Below, piece after piece: positions 10,214 to 19,544 of a stretch of DNA of 64,000 nucleotides. Made by a program: the position numbers and the translations under genes. Numbering within the stretch: position 1 is the first letter of the stretch; every line of letters starts with the position of its first letter. The notes under the pieces were generated by a model that saw only the letters and a list, made by a program, of their open reading frames with translations, was not told where the DNA came from and ran no database searches. Origin of the DNA: SAR86 cluster bacterium (GTDB lineage Bacteria; Pseudomonadota; Gammaproteobacteria; Magnimaribacterales; Magnimaribacteraceae); the NCBI GenBank assembly GCA_022447065.1, contig JAKUUM010000002.1, positions 1-64,000 on the forward strand, given 5' to 3'.

Positions 10214-13000
10214 TTAAGCGAAGAGTCTTGTCTCCCCCTTTTCTCCGATATTTTCTAAACACCTATTACACAATGTGGGATGTTCTTTGATTGAACCTAC
10301 TTCCAGCCTACTGTGCCAACATCTCTCACATTTATTATTAGAAGTTTTATTAACCTTAACCCTCAAGCCTTTTAAGTCAGTTTCCTGGCCTTCTCCACTT
10401 TCTTCTAAAACTTTTGCCTCTGAAGTAATAAAAATAAATCTTAATTCTCCAGAAAATTTTTCTAGTACTTTTCTTAAATCTTTAGAACATACTAATTCAA
10501 GTTCTGCTTCTAAAGCTGAACCTATCAAGCCAGAATTCCTGGAAGATTCAATAACCTTGTTTACTTCTGATCTTATCTCTAAGACTTTTTCCCAGTCTGA
10601 ATAAGATATCAATCCTTCTGAGGATGTGATCCAATCTTCATACCATTCTGATAGGTGTACTGAAGGTAGCTGCTTATGATAGAGGAGCCAAGCTTCTTCA
10701 GCAGTAAAACTAAGGATTGGGGAAATCCAACGAACTAATGCCTCAAGTATCTGATACAAGACCGTTTGACATGATCTTCTAGCAACAGAGTCTTTGGCAC
10801 AAGTGTATAGACGGTCTTTAAGAACATCTAAATAAAAACCTCCTAAATCATTAGCACAAAAATTGTGTATTTTGTGAAATGCAACGTGAAAGCGGTAATT
10901 TTGATAGTCTTCTATTAATTCTTTTTGGAGTTTTTGAGTTTTTATCTCCATGTATTTATCTATTTCAGTTAATTCATGTTCTTTTACTCGATTCTCTACT
11001 TCAAAATCATGAATATTCCCTAATAAAAATCTAATGGTATTTCTTATTCTTCTATAAGAATCTGCAGCTCCCTGTAGCCTATCGTTAGATATAACCATCT
11101 CATTTCTAAAATCAGTTGAAGCTATCCACGCTCTTAAAACATCTGCTCCTTTTGTATTCCAGATCTCCTGAGGAGAAATAGTATTTCCGAGAGATTTAGA
11201 CATCTTTTTTCCATCTCCATCAACAACAAAACCGTGTGTGATAACACTCTTATAAGGAGGAATACCGTTTATGGCCATACTAGTAAGTAGAGATGACTGG
11301 AACCATCCTCTGTGTTGATCTGATCCCTCTAAATAAAGGTCTGCCGGGAAGTGCAGATCTTCAGTGTTTAAAACACAAGCGTGTGTTACACCTGAATCAA
11401 ACCACACATCTAATACATCTGTTGTTTTTTCATAATCAGATGAATCTTCGATGAGCTCTCCAATTTCCATTTCATGCCATGACTCTGTTCCTTCTGCTTC
11501 TATCCTTTGAGCAACCGCTTCAATTACCTTTTCGGTGTCAGGATGCAGCTGTTTTGTTTCTTTATGCACCAATAAAGGTATTGGAACACCCCAAGCTCTT
11601 TGACGTGAAATACACCAATCTGGTCTATTCAGCATACTCGACATTCTGGTTTCACCCCAACTAGGCTCCCAATTAACCTTTTCAATTGCTTTTAGAGATT
11701 TAGCCAATAAAGAATGTTCTTCCATACCTATGAACCACTGAGGAGTAGCTCTGAACATGAGAGGAGATTTGTGTCTCCAGCAATGAGGGTAACTGTGTTC
11801 ATAATCAGATACTCCAAATAAAGTATTTTCTTTCTTTAATATTTCAATAATCTTTTCGTTGGCCTTGAAAGCGAACATACCTCCAACATGTTCTTCATCT
11901 GAAGCAAAAGTTCCATTATTCTTAACTGGGCTGATAACCTCCAATTTATACTTCTGAGCCAAGCTATAATCTTCCAAACCATGCCCAGGAGCTGTGTGGA
12001 TAATTCCCGTCCCAACTTCAGTAGTTACATGATCTCCTAAGACAAATTTTGATGGTCGGTTTAAGTAAGGATGCTTGGCTTCTAAGCCCTCAAGGTCTCT
12101 TCCTTTACAAGTTCCTAAGACATTAAATTTCTTGATACCTATTCTCTCAAGTGTGCTTTCTAGTAAATCTTTGCCTATAAGCAAACCATATTCTTTTGAG
12201 TCTTCTTTAATTTGAATCAAGCAGTATTCAAACTCTCCGTTAACAGTCAAAGCTACATTTCCAGGCAAGGTCCATGGAGTAGTAGTCCAGCTCGCTACAT
12301 ATACAAGGTAGTCAACTTTAAGGTTAAAGATCGAGTTTATTCTTTTGTTATCAAGGGGGAATCCAAAATCTATTGAAGTAGAAACCTTATCCTGATATTC
12401 AACTTCAGCTTCAGCTAGAGCTGATCCACAATCTACACACCAGTGAACAGGTTTATCTCCCCTTTTTAAAAAGCCCTTCTTGATGATCTTCCCTAAGGAA
12501 CGAACAACCCCGGCTTCAAAAGTGCTATCCATTGTTAAATAAGGCTCTTCCCAGTTGCCTATGACACCCAACCTTTTAAACTCTTCTTTCTGAATCTCAA
12601 TCTGTTCCTTGGCGTAAGCTCTGCAAGCCTTTGTAAATTCCTTTGCAGAAACTTTTTCTCCCACTTTCCCGAGTTTCTTTTCAACATTTAGTTCAATGGG
12701 AAGACCGTGACAATCCCAACCAGGAGTGTAAGGCGAATACTTGCCACTAAGGCTTTGCGTTTTGATAACAATATCTTTTAGAGTCTTATTGACAGCTGTA
12801 CCGAGATGAATGGCTCCGTTTGCATAAGGCGGACCATCGTGAAGTACAAATTTTTCTTTTCCCTTTCCTTTCTCTACTAATTTCTTATAGAGATCTATCT
12901 CTTCCCAATAATCAAGTAACTCTGGCTCTTTATTAGGTAAATTTGCCTTCATGGCGAATTCGGATTTAGGCAAATTAAGAGTGTCCTTGTAGTCTTTCAT
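10214..13000 (-). CDS. ileS: Isoleucyl-tRNA synthetase
   Basis: Charges tRNA-Ile. The 928 residues contain the class I signatures GPPYANGAIHLGTA near residue 56 (HIGH motif) and KMSKSLGN in the second half, the CP1 editing domain with WTTTPWTLPGN and GTGIIHTAPGHG, and the C-terminal zinc finger CERCW...CNRC near residue 895. It sits between ribF (17-base gap) and lspA in the usual gammaproteobacterial order and is probably cotranscribed with both. Confidence 0.99.
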   Translation of the reverse strand: MKDYKDTLNLPKSEFAMKANLPNKEPELLDYWEEIDLYKKLVEKGKGKEKFVLHDGPPYANGAIHLGTAVNKTLKDIVIKTQSLSGKYSPYTPGWDCHGLPIELNVEKKLGKVGEKVSAKEFTKACRAYAKEQIEIQKEEFKRLGVIGNWEEPYLTMDSTFEAGVVRSLGKIIKKGFLKRGDKPVHWCVDCGSALAEAEVEYQDKVSTSIDFGFPLDNKRINSIFNLKVDYLVYVASWTTTPWTLPGNVALTVNGEFEYCLIQIKEDSKEYGLLIGKDLLESTLERIGIKKFNVLGTCKGRDLEGLEAKHPYLNRPSKFVLGDHVTTEVGTGIIHTAPGHGLEDYSLAQKYKLEVISPVKNNGTFASDEEHVGGMFAFKANEKIIEILKKENTLFGVSDYEHSYPHCWRHKSPLMFRATPQWFIGMEEHSLLAKSLKAIEKVNWEPSWGETRMSSMLNRPDWCISRQRAWGVPIPLLVHKETKQLHPDTEKVIEAVAQRIEAEGTESWHEMEIGELIEDSSDYEKTTDVLDVWFDSGVTHACVLNTEDLHFPADLYLEGSDQHRGWFQSSLLTSMAINGIPPYKSVITHGFVVDGDGKKMSKSLGNTISPQEIWNTKGADVLRAWIASTDFRNEMVISNDRLQGAADSYRRIRNTIRFLLGNIHDFEVENRVKEHELTEIDKYMEIKTQKLQKELIEDYQNYRFHVAFHKIHNFCANDLGGFYLDVLKDRLYTCAKDSVARRSCQTVLYQILEALVRWISPILSFTAEEAWLLYHKQLPSVHLSEWYEDWITSSEGLISYSDWEKVLEIRSEVNKVIESSRNSGLIGSALEAELELVCSKDLRKVLEKFSGELRFIFITSEAKVLEESGEGQETDLKGLRVKVNKTSNNKCERCWHSRLEVGSIKEHPTLCNRCLENIGEKGETRLFA

Positions 13001-13017
13001 AATAAGTTTTTTGCACT

Positions 13018-13965
13018 TTATACGAAATAGTTCTTTGCTGTTGTAATATCTTTAAATATCTGCTCTTTCAAGGCTGTAGTATTCTCAAATTTCTTTTCAT
13101 CTCTTACTTTCTTTAAAAATTCTACTGTTAAAGTCTGACCGTAAATTGATTGTGAGAAATCTAATAAATGCACCTCTAATACCGGCAATTCCCCTCCAAT
13201 CGTAGGTCTAATTCCCATATTAGCTATCCCGTTTAATACTTTCTTATCAAGGAGAGCCTTAACTATATAAACCCCAGAAATAGGCAGCTTGTTCTTGGGT
13301 AACCATAAATTTGCAGTTGGAATCCCAAGTTGAGCACCTAATTGTTGCCCGTAAACCACTTTTCCTGCATAGGTAAAGGGCCTGCCCAACAACTTAGTAG
13401 CTAGTTCAAAATCATTATTTGTAAGCGCTTTTCGTATCCTTGTGCTACTTACTCTTTCTCCTTCCATTTTAAAAGTCTCGGTATTTGATACTTCTATAGA
13501 ATTTTCAGATCCCCATTTTTTGAGAAGATTAAAGTCACCTTCTCTATTAGCTCCAAATCTAAAATCATCTCCTAAGATTAATTTCTTTATATTGAGCCTA
13601 AGTAAGACCTTGTCTAGAAAATTTCTTGGAGTCATGGATCTTAATTGATTATTAAATTTCAAGAAAAAGGCTAACTCAACTCCAAGTTCTTTCATCTTTC
13701 TTACTTTTTCTTGCCAGGGAAGGATTCTTGGAGGTTTAGATGCATCGAGACCTGCAGCTTCAGCAAAAAATTCTTGTGCATGGGGTTCGGTAAAAACAAT
13801 AAGTTTCCACAAACCATGAAAATCAGCTTCTTTCTGCATTGTTTTTAATATTTGTTGATGACCTAAATGAAGACCATCGAAGTTTCCAATAGTTGCAACG
13901 GTAGAGACCTCAGAATGTCTAGTTCTAAAAAGATCTATATTATTTATACCTCTTATCAAGTACAT
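13018..13965 (-). CDS. ribF: Bifunctional riboflavin kinase / FAD synthetase
   Basis: Makes FMN and then FAD from riboflavin. The N-terminal adenylyltransferase domain (about 1-185) shows TIGNFDGLHLGHQQIL near residue 26 and GERVSSTRIRKAL near 165. The C-terminal kinase domain has QLGAQLGIPTANLWLP and GIANMGIRPTIGG. Length 315 is normal. It begins 2 bases before the end of the murJ region, within the murJ-ribF-ileS-lspA-ispH run. Confidence 0.98.
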   Translation of the reverse strand: MYLIRGINNIDLFRTRHSEVSTVATIGNFDGLHLGHQQILKTMQKEADFHGLWKLIVFTEPHAQEFFAEAAGLDASKPPRILPWQEKVRKMKELGVELAFFLKFNNQLRSMTPRNFLDKVLLRLNIKKLILGDDFRFGANREGDFNLLKKWGSENSIEVSNTETFKMEGERVSSTRIRKALTNNDFELATKLLGRPFTYAGKVVYGQQLGAQLGIPTANLWLPKNKLPISGVYIVKALLDKKVLNGIANMGIRPTIGGELPVLEVHLLDFSQSIYGQTLTVEFLKKVRDEKKFENTTALKEQIFKDITTAKNYFV

Positions 13966-13967
13966 GA

Positions 13968-15473
13968 CTATCGTCTCAAATCAGCTATACGAAGACCTGA
14001 AATCCAAAGAATTCCAGCATAACTAATAATTGCAGCCGTACAGATAAGTAACAGCTTCACTGCCCTCTGAACCTGATCTAATTCACGCCACAAAACCATA
14101 TCAATATTCATTAAAGCCACAATGAAATACATTACCAAACAAGAGATAATCATCCTAGCAAAGAAAATCAGCCAACCGCTTTCAATTTGATAAATCTTAT
14201 TTTTTAGCAGCATAAATAACAATGCCATGACACTAAAATAAGCCGCAATGGAACTTGCCATAGCAAGCCCTACATGATGAAAACCTAGATAAAAAGCCAA
14301 CAGCCAAGCCAGGAGTCCATTAACAAGCATAGAAGCCAAAGCAATTTTGACAGGTGTTTGAGGGTTCTGACGTGCAAAAAAACCGGGTATTAGTACTTTA
14401 ATAAGCATAAAAGCAACTAGACCTAAAGCAAGGGCAATAAGACTTAGGGAGGTTTTCGAAGTATCAGCAGCCAAAAACTCGCCTCTCTCAAATAAAGTAA
14501 GAATGATTGGCTCAGATAGAACTACCAATCCAATTATTGCGGGAAATCCTATCAACAAAACCAAACGTATTGACCAATCCATAGTCTTAGAAAATTCTTG
14601 AGTATTTTCTGTTTGATGCAAGGATGAAAGTCGAGGAAGTATTACCGTACCAATAGCAATGGCAAAAATTCCTAGAGGTAATTGCATTAACCGATCAGAA
14701 ACATAAAGCCAAGTTGGACTGCCTGTGGGCAAGAAAGAAGCAAGTATTGTGTCCACAAGCATATTCAGTTGGGTTACCCCTCCTGCGATAATTCCTGGAA
14801 TCATCAAATAAACTACTTTCTTAACGCCAGGATGTTTTAAATCCAAAGAAAATTTAGGGAGCAGCCCTAAATTTAAAAGAGGGTAAATCTGAATCAAAAG
14901 CTGGATACATCCAGCTACAAACATACCCCAAGCTATCGCATAAACTGGTACTGCATAAAGTGGTGCTATCCATATGGCAGTACAAACAAGTACTAGGTTA
15001 TAAAACACCGGTGTGAGCGCTGGTATAGAAAACTTCCCATAAGTATTCATTATGGATCCAGATAAAGCCACCAATGAAACAAAGAAAAGATAAGGAAAAG
15101 TAATCCTCAGAATATCAGTTGCAAGTTCCTTTTTAATAGGTTCTTCGTAAAAGCCTGGAGCAAAAATCAGAACGAAAATAGGGGTGATTACTAGAACTAC
15201 TGCAGTAATAACTAACAAAGCTGAAGCAAGAACACCGAAAACATTATTAATAAGGACCTTCACTTCATTCTCAGAATTATTTTCTTTGTACTCTGAGAGG
15301 ACAGGAACGAAAGCTTGATTGAAAGCACCTTCAGCAAATATCCTTCTGAATACGTTGGGAATTTTTGTTATTACGACATAAGCATCAAGGGCAACACCTG
15401 CACCTAATAAAGAAGTAAATACAATATCTCTAGCTAATCCCAAGATTCTAGAAACAAAAGTCCAGAAACTCAC
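13968..15473 (-). CDS. murJ: Lipid II flippase MurJ (start uncertain)
   Basis: Inner-membrane flippase of the MOP superfamily that moves lipid II outward for wall synthesis. The visible 501 residues have about 13-14 hydrophobic helices and the family signatures FVSRILGLARDIVF, AFNQAFVPVL and GSIMNTYGKFSIPALTP. The GTG at 15473 has no ribosome binding site and would drop part of the first amphipathic region. The frame stays open upstream and encodes TKLLASSSIVS, as expected for MurJ, back to a CTG at 15542 that follows AAGAGG with good spacing and sits 2 bases after the msrB stop. A CTG start there is therefore plausible. Confidence 0.95.
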   Translation of the reverse strand: MSFWTFVSRILGLARDIVFTSLLGAGVALDAYVVITKIPNVFRRIFAEGAFNQAFVPVLSEYKENNSENEVKVLINNVFGVLASALLVITAVVLVITPIFVLIFAPGFYEEPIKKELATDILRITFPYLFFVSLVALSGSIMNTYGKFSIPALTPVFYNLVLVCTAIWIAPLYAVPVYAIAWGMFVAGCIQLLIQIYPLLNLGLLPKFSLDLKHPGVKKVVYLMIPGIIAGGVTQLNMLVDTILASFLPTGSPTWLYVSDRLMQLPLGIFAIAIGTVILPRLSSLHQTENTQEFSKTMDWSIRLVLLIGFPAIIGLVVLSEPIILTLFERGEFLAADTSKTSLSLIALALGLVAFMLIKVLIPGFFARQNPQTPVKIALASMLVNGLLAWLLAFYLGFHHVGLAMASSIAAYFSVMALLFMLLKNKIYQIESGWLIFFARMIISCLVMYFIVALMNIDMVLWRELDQVQRAVKLLLICTAAIISYAGILWISGLRIADLRR

Positions 15474-15544
15474 TATGCTAGAACTAGCTAGTAACTTGGT
15501 CGATTTATGATTTTTTAGAGATTCTGGTTTATCTGAATTCAGGT

Positions 15545-15937
15545 TTAATCCTCTTGTTCATCTTTGGGTTTCAGGTCTAAAGACACAGAATTAATGCAGT
15601 ATCTCAGACCTGTTGGCTCTGGACCATCGGCAAAAACATGGCCTAAATGAGATTCACAATTCTGGCAATGCACTTCAATTCTTTTCATACCTGCTGATAA
15701 GTCTTCCTGCGTTTCAACACTCTCTTTTGAAACGGGTTCCCAAAAACTTGGCCATCCCGTTCTTGAATTAAATTTACTAGAGGAGCTAAATAATTCTGCC
15801 CCACAACAAACACAATTGTAAGATCCCTCTGTTTTGGTGTCGTTGTATTTACCGCTAAAAGCAGGCTCAGTCCCATGCTTTTGAGTTACATAATTCTGTT
15901 CAGGGGTGAGATTCAGATTGTTTTTTTTATTAGTCAT
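15545..15937 (-). CDS. msrB: Peptide-methionine (R)-S-oxide reductase MsrB
   Basis: Repairs oxidised methionine (R epimer) in proteins. The 130 residues show the zinc-binding pairs CVCC and CQNC, the [12 protein letters not shown] substrate region, HLGHVF, and the catalytic RYCINS near residue 117. There is no signal peptide, so it is cytoplasmic. It lies directly upstream of murJ with an essentially zero gap and 6 bases downstream of the desaturase gene. Cotranscription with both is likely. Confidence 0.97.
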   Translation of the reverse strand: MTNKKNNLNLTPEQNYVTQKHGTEPAFSGKYNDTKTEGSYNCVCCGAELFSSSSKFNSRTGWPSFWEPVSKESVETQEDLSAGMKRIEVHCQNCESHLGHVFADGPEPTGLRYCINSVSLDLKPKDEQED

Positions 15938-15943
15938 AAAAAA

Positions 15944-16867
15944 TTATCTTGATGTGGCTTTCTTCAAAACTGCAAAATACGAATTTTCGATACACATCTG
16001 ATCGGAATAAGAATGTTCTTTAAGCATTTCATGAACTTTAGGTAAATTGTACCAAGGACAAATTGTGAACAAATGATGCTCCAAGTGGTAATTAACGTGA
16101 TGAGGAACCATTAAATACCTCAACAATGAAGAAGCTTTTGTAGTTCTAGTGTTATTAAGATTGGTATCTCCAGGCGTAACTGAATGTTCAGCAATATTTC
16201 TTATTCTTACTATCAAACTGTAATATGTAAAAGCTGGAATCCACCAAAGAAGGAAATAAATAGACCAGTGCAAGAAAATCGAAATAACAGTAAAAATAAC
16301 AAGATTAGTTATTAAAAAGCCACTAATCTTGTCAGTTATCTTTTTTATTTTCCCTGTTAAATCATCTGCCTTAGAAGAAAAAATTGATTTAAGGGTAATT
16401 GAGTATCTCCTAAATCCTGTTAAGCCAGTTAAATCTCTGAAAACTTTTCTACGAAAGCTTGCTTTTGTTATAGGAAAAGGAGCACTTAAAGATAAATCTG
16501 GGTCTTCTTCCGATTCAGTAAATCTATGATGAGCAAGGTGATATGGTCTATATGGTCGGTTGTCTAAAAAAATTGGAAAATCACAGAACCACTGGGAGGC
16601 AAAATCATTAATCCGTACATCGGAGAATAAAAGATTATGTGCTCCATCATGTGCAAGAACTGCTAAAGCAAATTGTCTACTCCCTATAACCACCACAGAA
16701 ATAAGAAAAGTTAAAGCATTAGGGAAAAAGAAGAAAAAACCCATGGCAGCAATAATTTGCAGCCAATTAAAAAAGATTGAAACGACATTAATCCAATCTC
16801 GTTTCTCTCTTATTTCCTCAATTTGTTCTTTTGAAAGAAGGTCTAGTGGTTTGTAATCTTTTGGCAT
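15944..16867 (-). CDS. Membrane fatty acid desaturase family protein
   Basis: A 307-residue integral membrane di-iron enzyme. Three histidine boxes are clear: HDGAHN near residue 73, HLAHH near 110 and HHVNYHLEHH near 255. Two pairs of hydrophobic helices flank them. Members insert double bonds in, or hydroxylate, acyl chains or carotenoids. The HHVNYHLEHHL box suits acyl-lipid desaturases, which adjust membrane fluidity in cold marine settings (inference). Substrate and bond position cannot be assigned. The 220 bases before it hold no recognisable gene and probably its promoter. Confidence 0.88.
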   Translation of the reverse strand: MPKDYKPLDLLSKEQIEEIREKRDWINVVSIFFNWLQIIAAMGFFFFFPNALTFLISVVVIGSRQFALAVLAHDGAHNLLFSDVRINDFASQWFCDFPIFLDNRPYRPYHLAHHRFTESEEDPDLSLSAPFPITKASFRRKVFRDLTGLTGFRRYSITLKSIFSSKADDLTGKIKKITDKISGFLITNLVIFTVISIFLHWSIYFLLWWIPAFTYYSLIVRIRNIAEHSVTPGDTNLNNTRTTKASSLLRYLMVPHHVNYHLEHHLFTICPWYNLPKVHEMLKEHSYSDQMCIENSYFAVLKKATSR

Positions 16868-17087
16868 TACTCCTTTCTCCTGATAGGAATTATATATAAG
16901 GATGAGGTAAAGGCATATCCGTATAAAAAAACGGTTAATAAATGACAGTTTTAATAATTTGATTTCCCTTAGTTAGCCGTTATTTGAGTAAAGGGTTGTA
17001 CAAACGTTCACCCACTCATGTTCAGGTGTTCTAAGAGTTGGAAAAGTACTTACACTTATTGAAAATGTAGGATCTTTTATATAGTTT
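16868..17087. other. Intergenic region without a recognisable gene
   Basis: This AT-rich stretch lies between the acyltransferase stop and the desaturase start. It contains a small CCGT/ACGG hairpin around 16920-16935 and no convincing RNA gene, repeat or terminator. The desaturase promoter is presumably here but I could not pick confident boxes. Confidence 0.4.
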
Positions 17088-17840
17088 CTACTGTTTCTTA
17101 GAAGGAGTAACTAAGCTTCTAATCCAGCCTAAAAAATGGTTTTGTTTTAAATCAATTTTATCCAGGTAATCATATAATTCTTCAAGAGCTTTAGGATCCT
17201 TAAAAAGATCCATTCTGGTAACCTTTTGCTTTTTTGGATCTAGTTCTTTAATAATCCCAGCAGGATTACCTCCCACGATAACATTTTCTGGAACGTCTTT
17301 AACCACGATAGCTCCTGCAGCAACAATGCTGTTTTGTCCAATGGTTACTCCCTTCCCAACAACGGCTCTATCTCCAATCCAGACATTATCTTTTAGCTCT
17401 ACTTTTTTTGTGCTTCCAACAGGTTCTGCCCTTTTGTAAAGGCCATGCCAGTCTGCATCAGAAACATAAGATCCGTTGGCAAACATGCATCCCTTCCCAA
17501 TTTTGATTTCAGTAGCAGCCGCTATACGGACTCCGGGTGTAAAAAGACAATAATCATCAACGTAAATCTTCCCATTGAATTCTCCTAAATTCCAAGTCGT
17601 TAATCTGATATAGCTATCTGAAGTGGCTACAAAGGTCGCACTCTTTCCTACATTAATGCCCTTTCCAAATATTTCTACATACCTGGCTCCCATAAAAGTG
17701 GGTCTCTCACCAAGAGTTTCAAATTGAGGTGCTAAATGATATTTGATGTACAGGTTTACAAAACCCGAAACTAATCTCTTTAGCCAAAAAGGACGATTGT
17801 CTTGTCTGATAGAATTTCCTCCAAGATACTTTATTTCCAC
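17088..17840 (-). CDS. Hexapeptide-repeat (left-handed beta-helix) acyltransferase
   Basis: A 250-residue protein whose middle (about 60-205) has the isoleucine-patch repeats of the LbH acyltransferase superfamily: FTPGVRIAAATEIKIGKGC, then VWIGDRAVVGKGVTIGQNSIVAAGAIVVKD and GGNPAGIIKEL. This C-terminal pattern is typical of the maltose/galactoside/chloramphenicol acetyltransferase and capsule-type acetyltransferases. A His in DADWHGLY is the probable catalytic base. The acceptor is unknown. It is divergent from the MATE exporter, with 21 bases between the two starts. Confidence 0.85.
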   Translation of the reverse strand: MEIKYLGGNSIRQDNRPFWLKRLVSGFVNLYIKYHLAPQFETLGERPTFMGARYVEIFGKGINVGKSATFVATSDSYIRLTTWNLGEFNGKIYVDDYCLFTPGVRIAAATEIKIGKGCMFANGSYVSDADWHGLYKRAEPVGSTKKVELKDNVWIGDRAVVGKGVTIGQNSIVAAGAIVVKDVPENVIVGGNPAGIIKELDPKKQKVTRMDLFKDPKALEELYDYLDKIDLKQNHFLGWIRSLVTPSKKQ

Positions 17841-17861
17841 ATGATAAAATAGCTTTCCTCC

Positions 17862-19268
17862 ATGGAACAGCCTTTAACAGCAGAAAAAAGAAGTTTCTTT
17901 ATTTCTAAAAAAACAAGAGAAGAAACAAAAAGCTTTGCAAAGCTTGCTTTTCCTATGTTCTTTTCTCAAATCGCCCTTGCATTTATAGGAGTGAATTCTG
18001 TAATTCAAGCAGGTAATTACTCTCCAGATGTCTTGGCAGGTATCCTCATGGCTAACAGTCTTTGGTTTCCTCTATTTTTAGGTTTAGGAGGAATTATATT
18101 CTTTGTTACACCAATGGTCGCACAACTTTATGGGGCCAATAAAATGCAAGAAATAGGCCCTTTGGTGAGACAGGCTATGTGGTTAGTAATTCCTATTGTT
18201 TTATTAGGAGTATTGTTATTAAGCCTCGGACCTTCTTTCTTAAAGTTAGTTGGGGTAGACGAGGGAATTATTGAATATGCTAATGATTATCTAAGTACTT
18301 TCATTTTTGCGATTCCTGCCATTTTGTTAATGCAACCTTTAAGGTCTTTGAGTGAAGGTATAACCAAACCAGTGCCCATTGCAATTATTAACTTCATCTT
18401 GCTAGGAATGGCGATAATAGGTAATTATTGTTTTATTTTTGGAAATTTCGGTTTTCCTGAAATGGGCGCAAGAGGAGCAGGATTATCTGCCATTATTGGT
18501 ACTTGGACAGCACTTACCATTTTAATTGTGTATTTAAGACTCAGTGCCAATTACAAGCATACTCAATTCTTTTCACGTTTTGATTGGCCTTCTTTGAGCA
18601 CTATAAAAGAAATTTTAAAAGGAGGGCTACCACTTGCAGCAAGCAATTTTATTGAGTTAAGCATGTTCAGTGGAGCTACTCTCGTCCTTGGTAGTTTAGG
18701 AAGTCAAGTTGTCGCATCTCATGGAATAGCTATAAACATTGGAGGTTTATTGTTTATGGTCCCATTAAGTATAGGTATGGCAGCTGCAGTGAGGGTAGGA
18801 ACTAAAGTTGGGGAAAGAGACTTTAAAGCTGCCAGATATAGCTCGTTTTACTCGCTCAAATTTGGAGGAACTTTAGCTCTATTTAGCACTTTATTCTTAC
18901 TTTTATTTGCTGAATTACTAGTCAGTTCAATATGGCCAAATGATCCCGAAGTTATAGAGTTGGCGGTAATCCTTCTTATGTTTGCTGCTTTTTTTCAAGT
19001 AGCGGATGGTTTAGCTATGTGTGGTATGGGCAGCTTAAGAGGTTACAAAGATACAGTCGGACCTATGCTAATTATGTTAGTAGCCTATTGGTTGTTTGCA
19101 CTTCCTTTTGGTTACAGCCTTGCAGTAACAGATTTCTGGACCATACAACTTGGAGCTCAAGGTATGTGGGTTGGCATGTGCATAGGTCTTGTTATAGCTG
19201 CAGCATTAATGATTTGGAGATTAAATTATATAACTAATAGATATTTAACAATCAGATATGAAAATTAA
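17862..19268 (+). CDS. MATE family efflux transporter
   Basis: A 468-residue membrane exporter with 12 predicted helices in two related halves, matching the MATE family (NorM/DinF type). The first helix region reads FAKLAFPMFFSQIALAFIGVNSVIQAG, and the second-half repeat begins KEILKGGLPLAASNFIELSMF. Such proteins expel cationic drugs or metabolites using a Na+ or H+ gradient. No clear ribosome binding site precedes the ATG at 17862. Its 3' end overlaps the TusA-like gene by 11 bases. The substrate is unknown. Confidence 0.93.
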   Translation: MEQPLTAEKRSFFISKKTREETKSFAKLAFPMFFSQIALAFIGVNSVIQAGNYSPDVLAGILMANSLWFPLFLGLGGIIFFVTPMVAQLYGANKMQEIGPLVRQAMWLVIPIVLLGVLLLSLGPSFLKLVGVDEGIIEYANDYLSTFIFAIPAILLMQPLRSLSEGITKPVPIAIINFILLGMAIIGNYCFIFGNFGFPEMGARGAGLSAIIGTWTALTILIVYLRLSANYKHTQFFSRFDWPSLSTIKEILKGGLPLAASNFIELSMFSGATLVLGSLGSQVVASHGIAINIGGLLFMVPLSIGMAAAVRVGTKVGERDFKAARYSSFYSLKFGGTLALFSTLFLLLFAELLVSSIWPNDPEVIELAVILLMFAAFFQVADGLAMCGMGSLRGYKDTVGPMLIMLVAYWLFALPFGYSLAVTDFWTIQLGAQGMWVGMCIGLVIAAALMIWRLNYITNRYLTIRYEN

Positions 19269-19503
19269 AGCAGAAGGTCTTCTTTGTCCTGAGCCTATAA
19301 TGATGCTTCACAGAGCCATGCAAAAAGTAAAACAGGGTGAACAAATTGAACTTTATGCTACCGATCCTTCTACCGAAAGAGACGTTGACAGGTTTTGTGA
19401 TTTTCTAGGACATAATCTCTTGAAAAAAGAAACTTCTACTGAACCTTTTTATTTCCTTATCGAAAAGCAAGGAAACAAAAAAGTTGAAAAAATATTTAAA
19501 TAG
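19258..19503 (+). CDS. TusA-like sulfurtransferase family protein (SirA/YedF fold)
   Basis: An 81-residue protein with the CPxP signature (GLLCPEPIMMLHRAM, Cys near residue 10) and the later DPSTERDVDRFCDFLGH segment of TusA/SirA proteins. The conserved Cys carries a persulfide in TusA, which feeds tRNA 2-thiouridine synthesis. The start overlaps the MATE gene end by 11 bases. A second, more divergent TusA-like gene lies at 50022-50246. Of the two, this copy keeps the canonical CPEP motif and is the better TusA candidate by motif, though its neighbourhood is not the usual one. Confidence 0.9.
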   Translation: MKIKAEGLLCPEPIMMLHRAMQKVKQGEQIELYATDPSTERDVDRFCDFLGHNLLKKETSTEPFYFLIEKQGNKKVEKIFK

Positions 19504-19544
19504 GGGATAAATAAAGCTTTAAAAGTTAACAAGAAGGAAGATAA

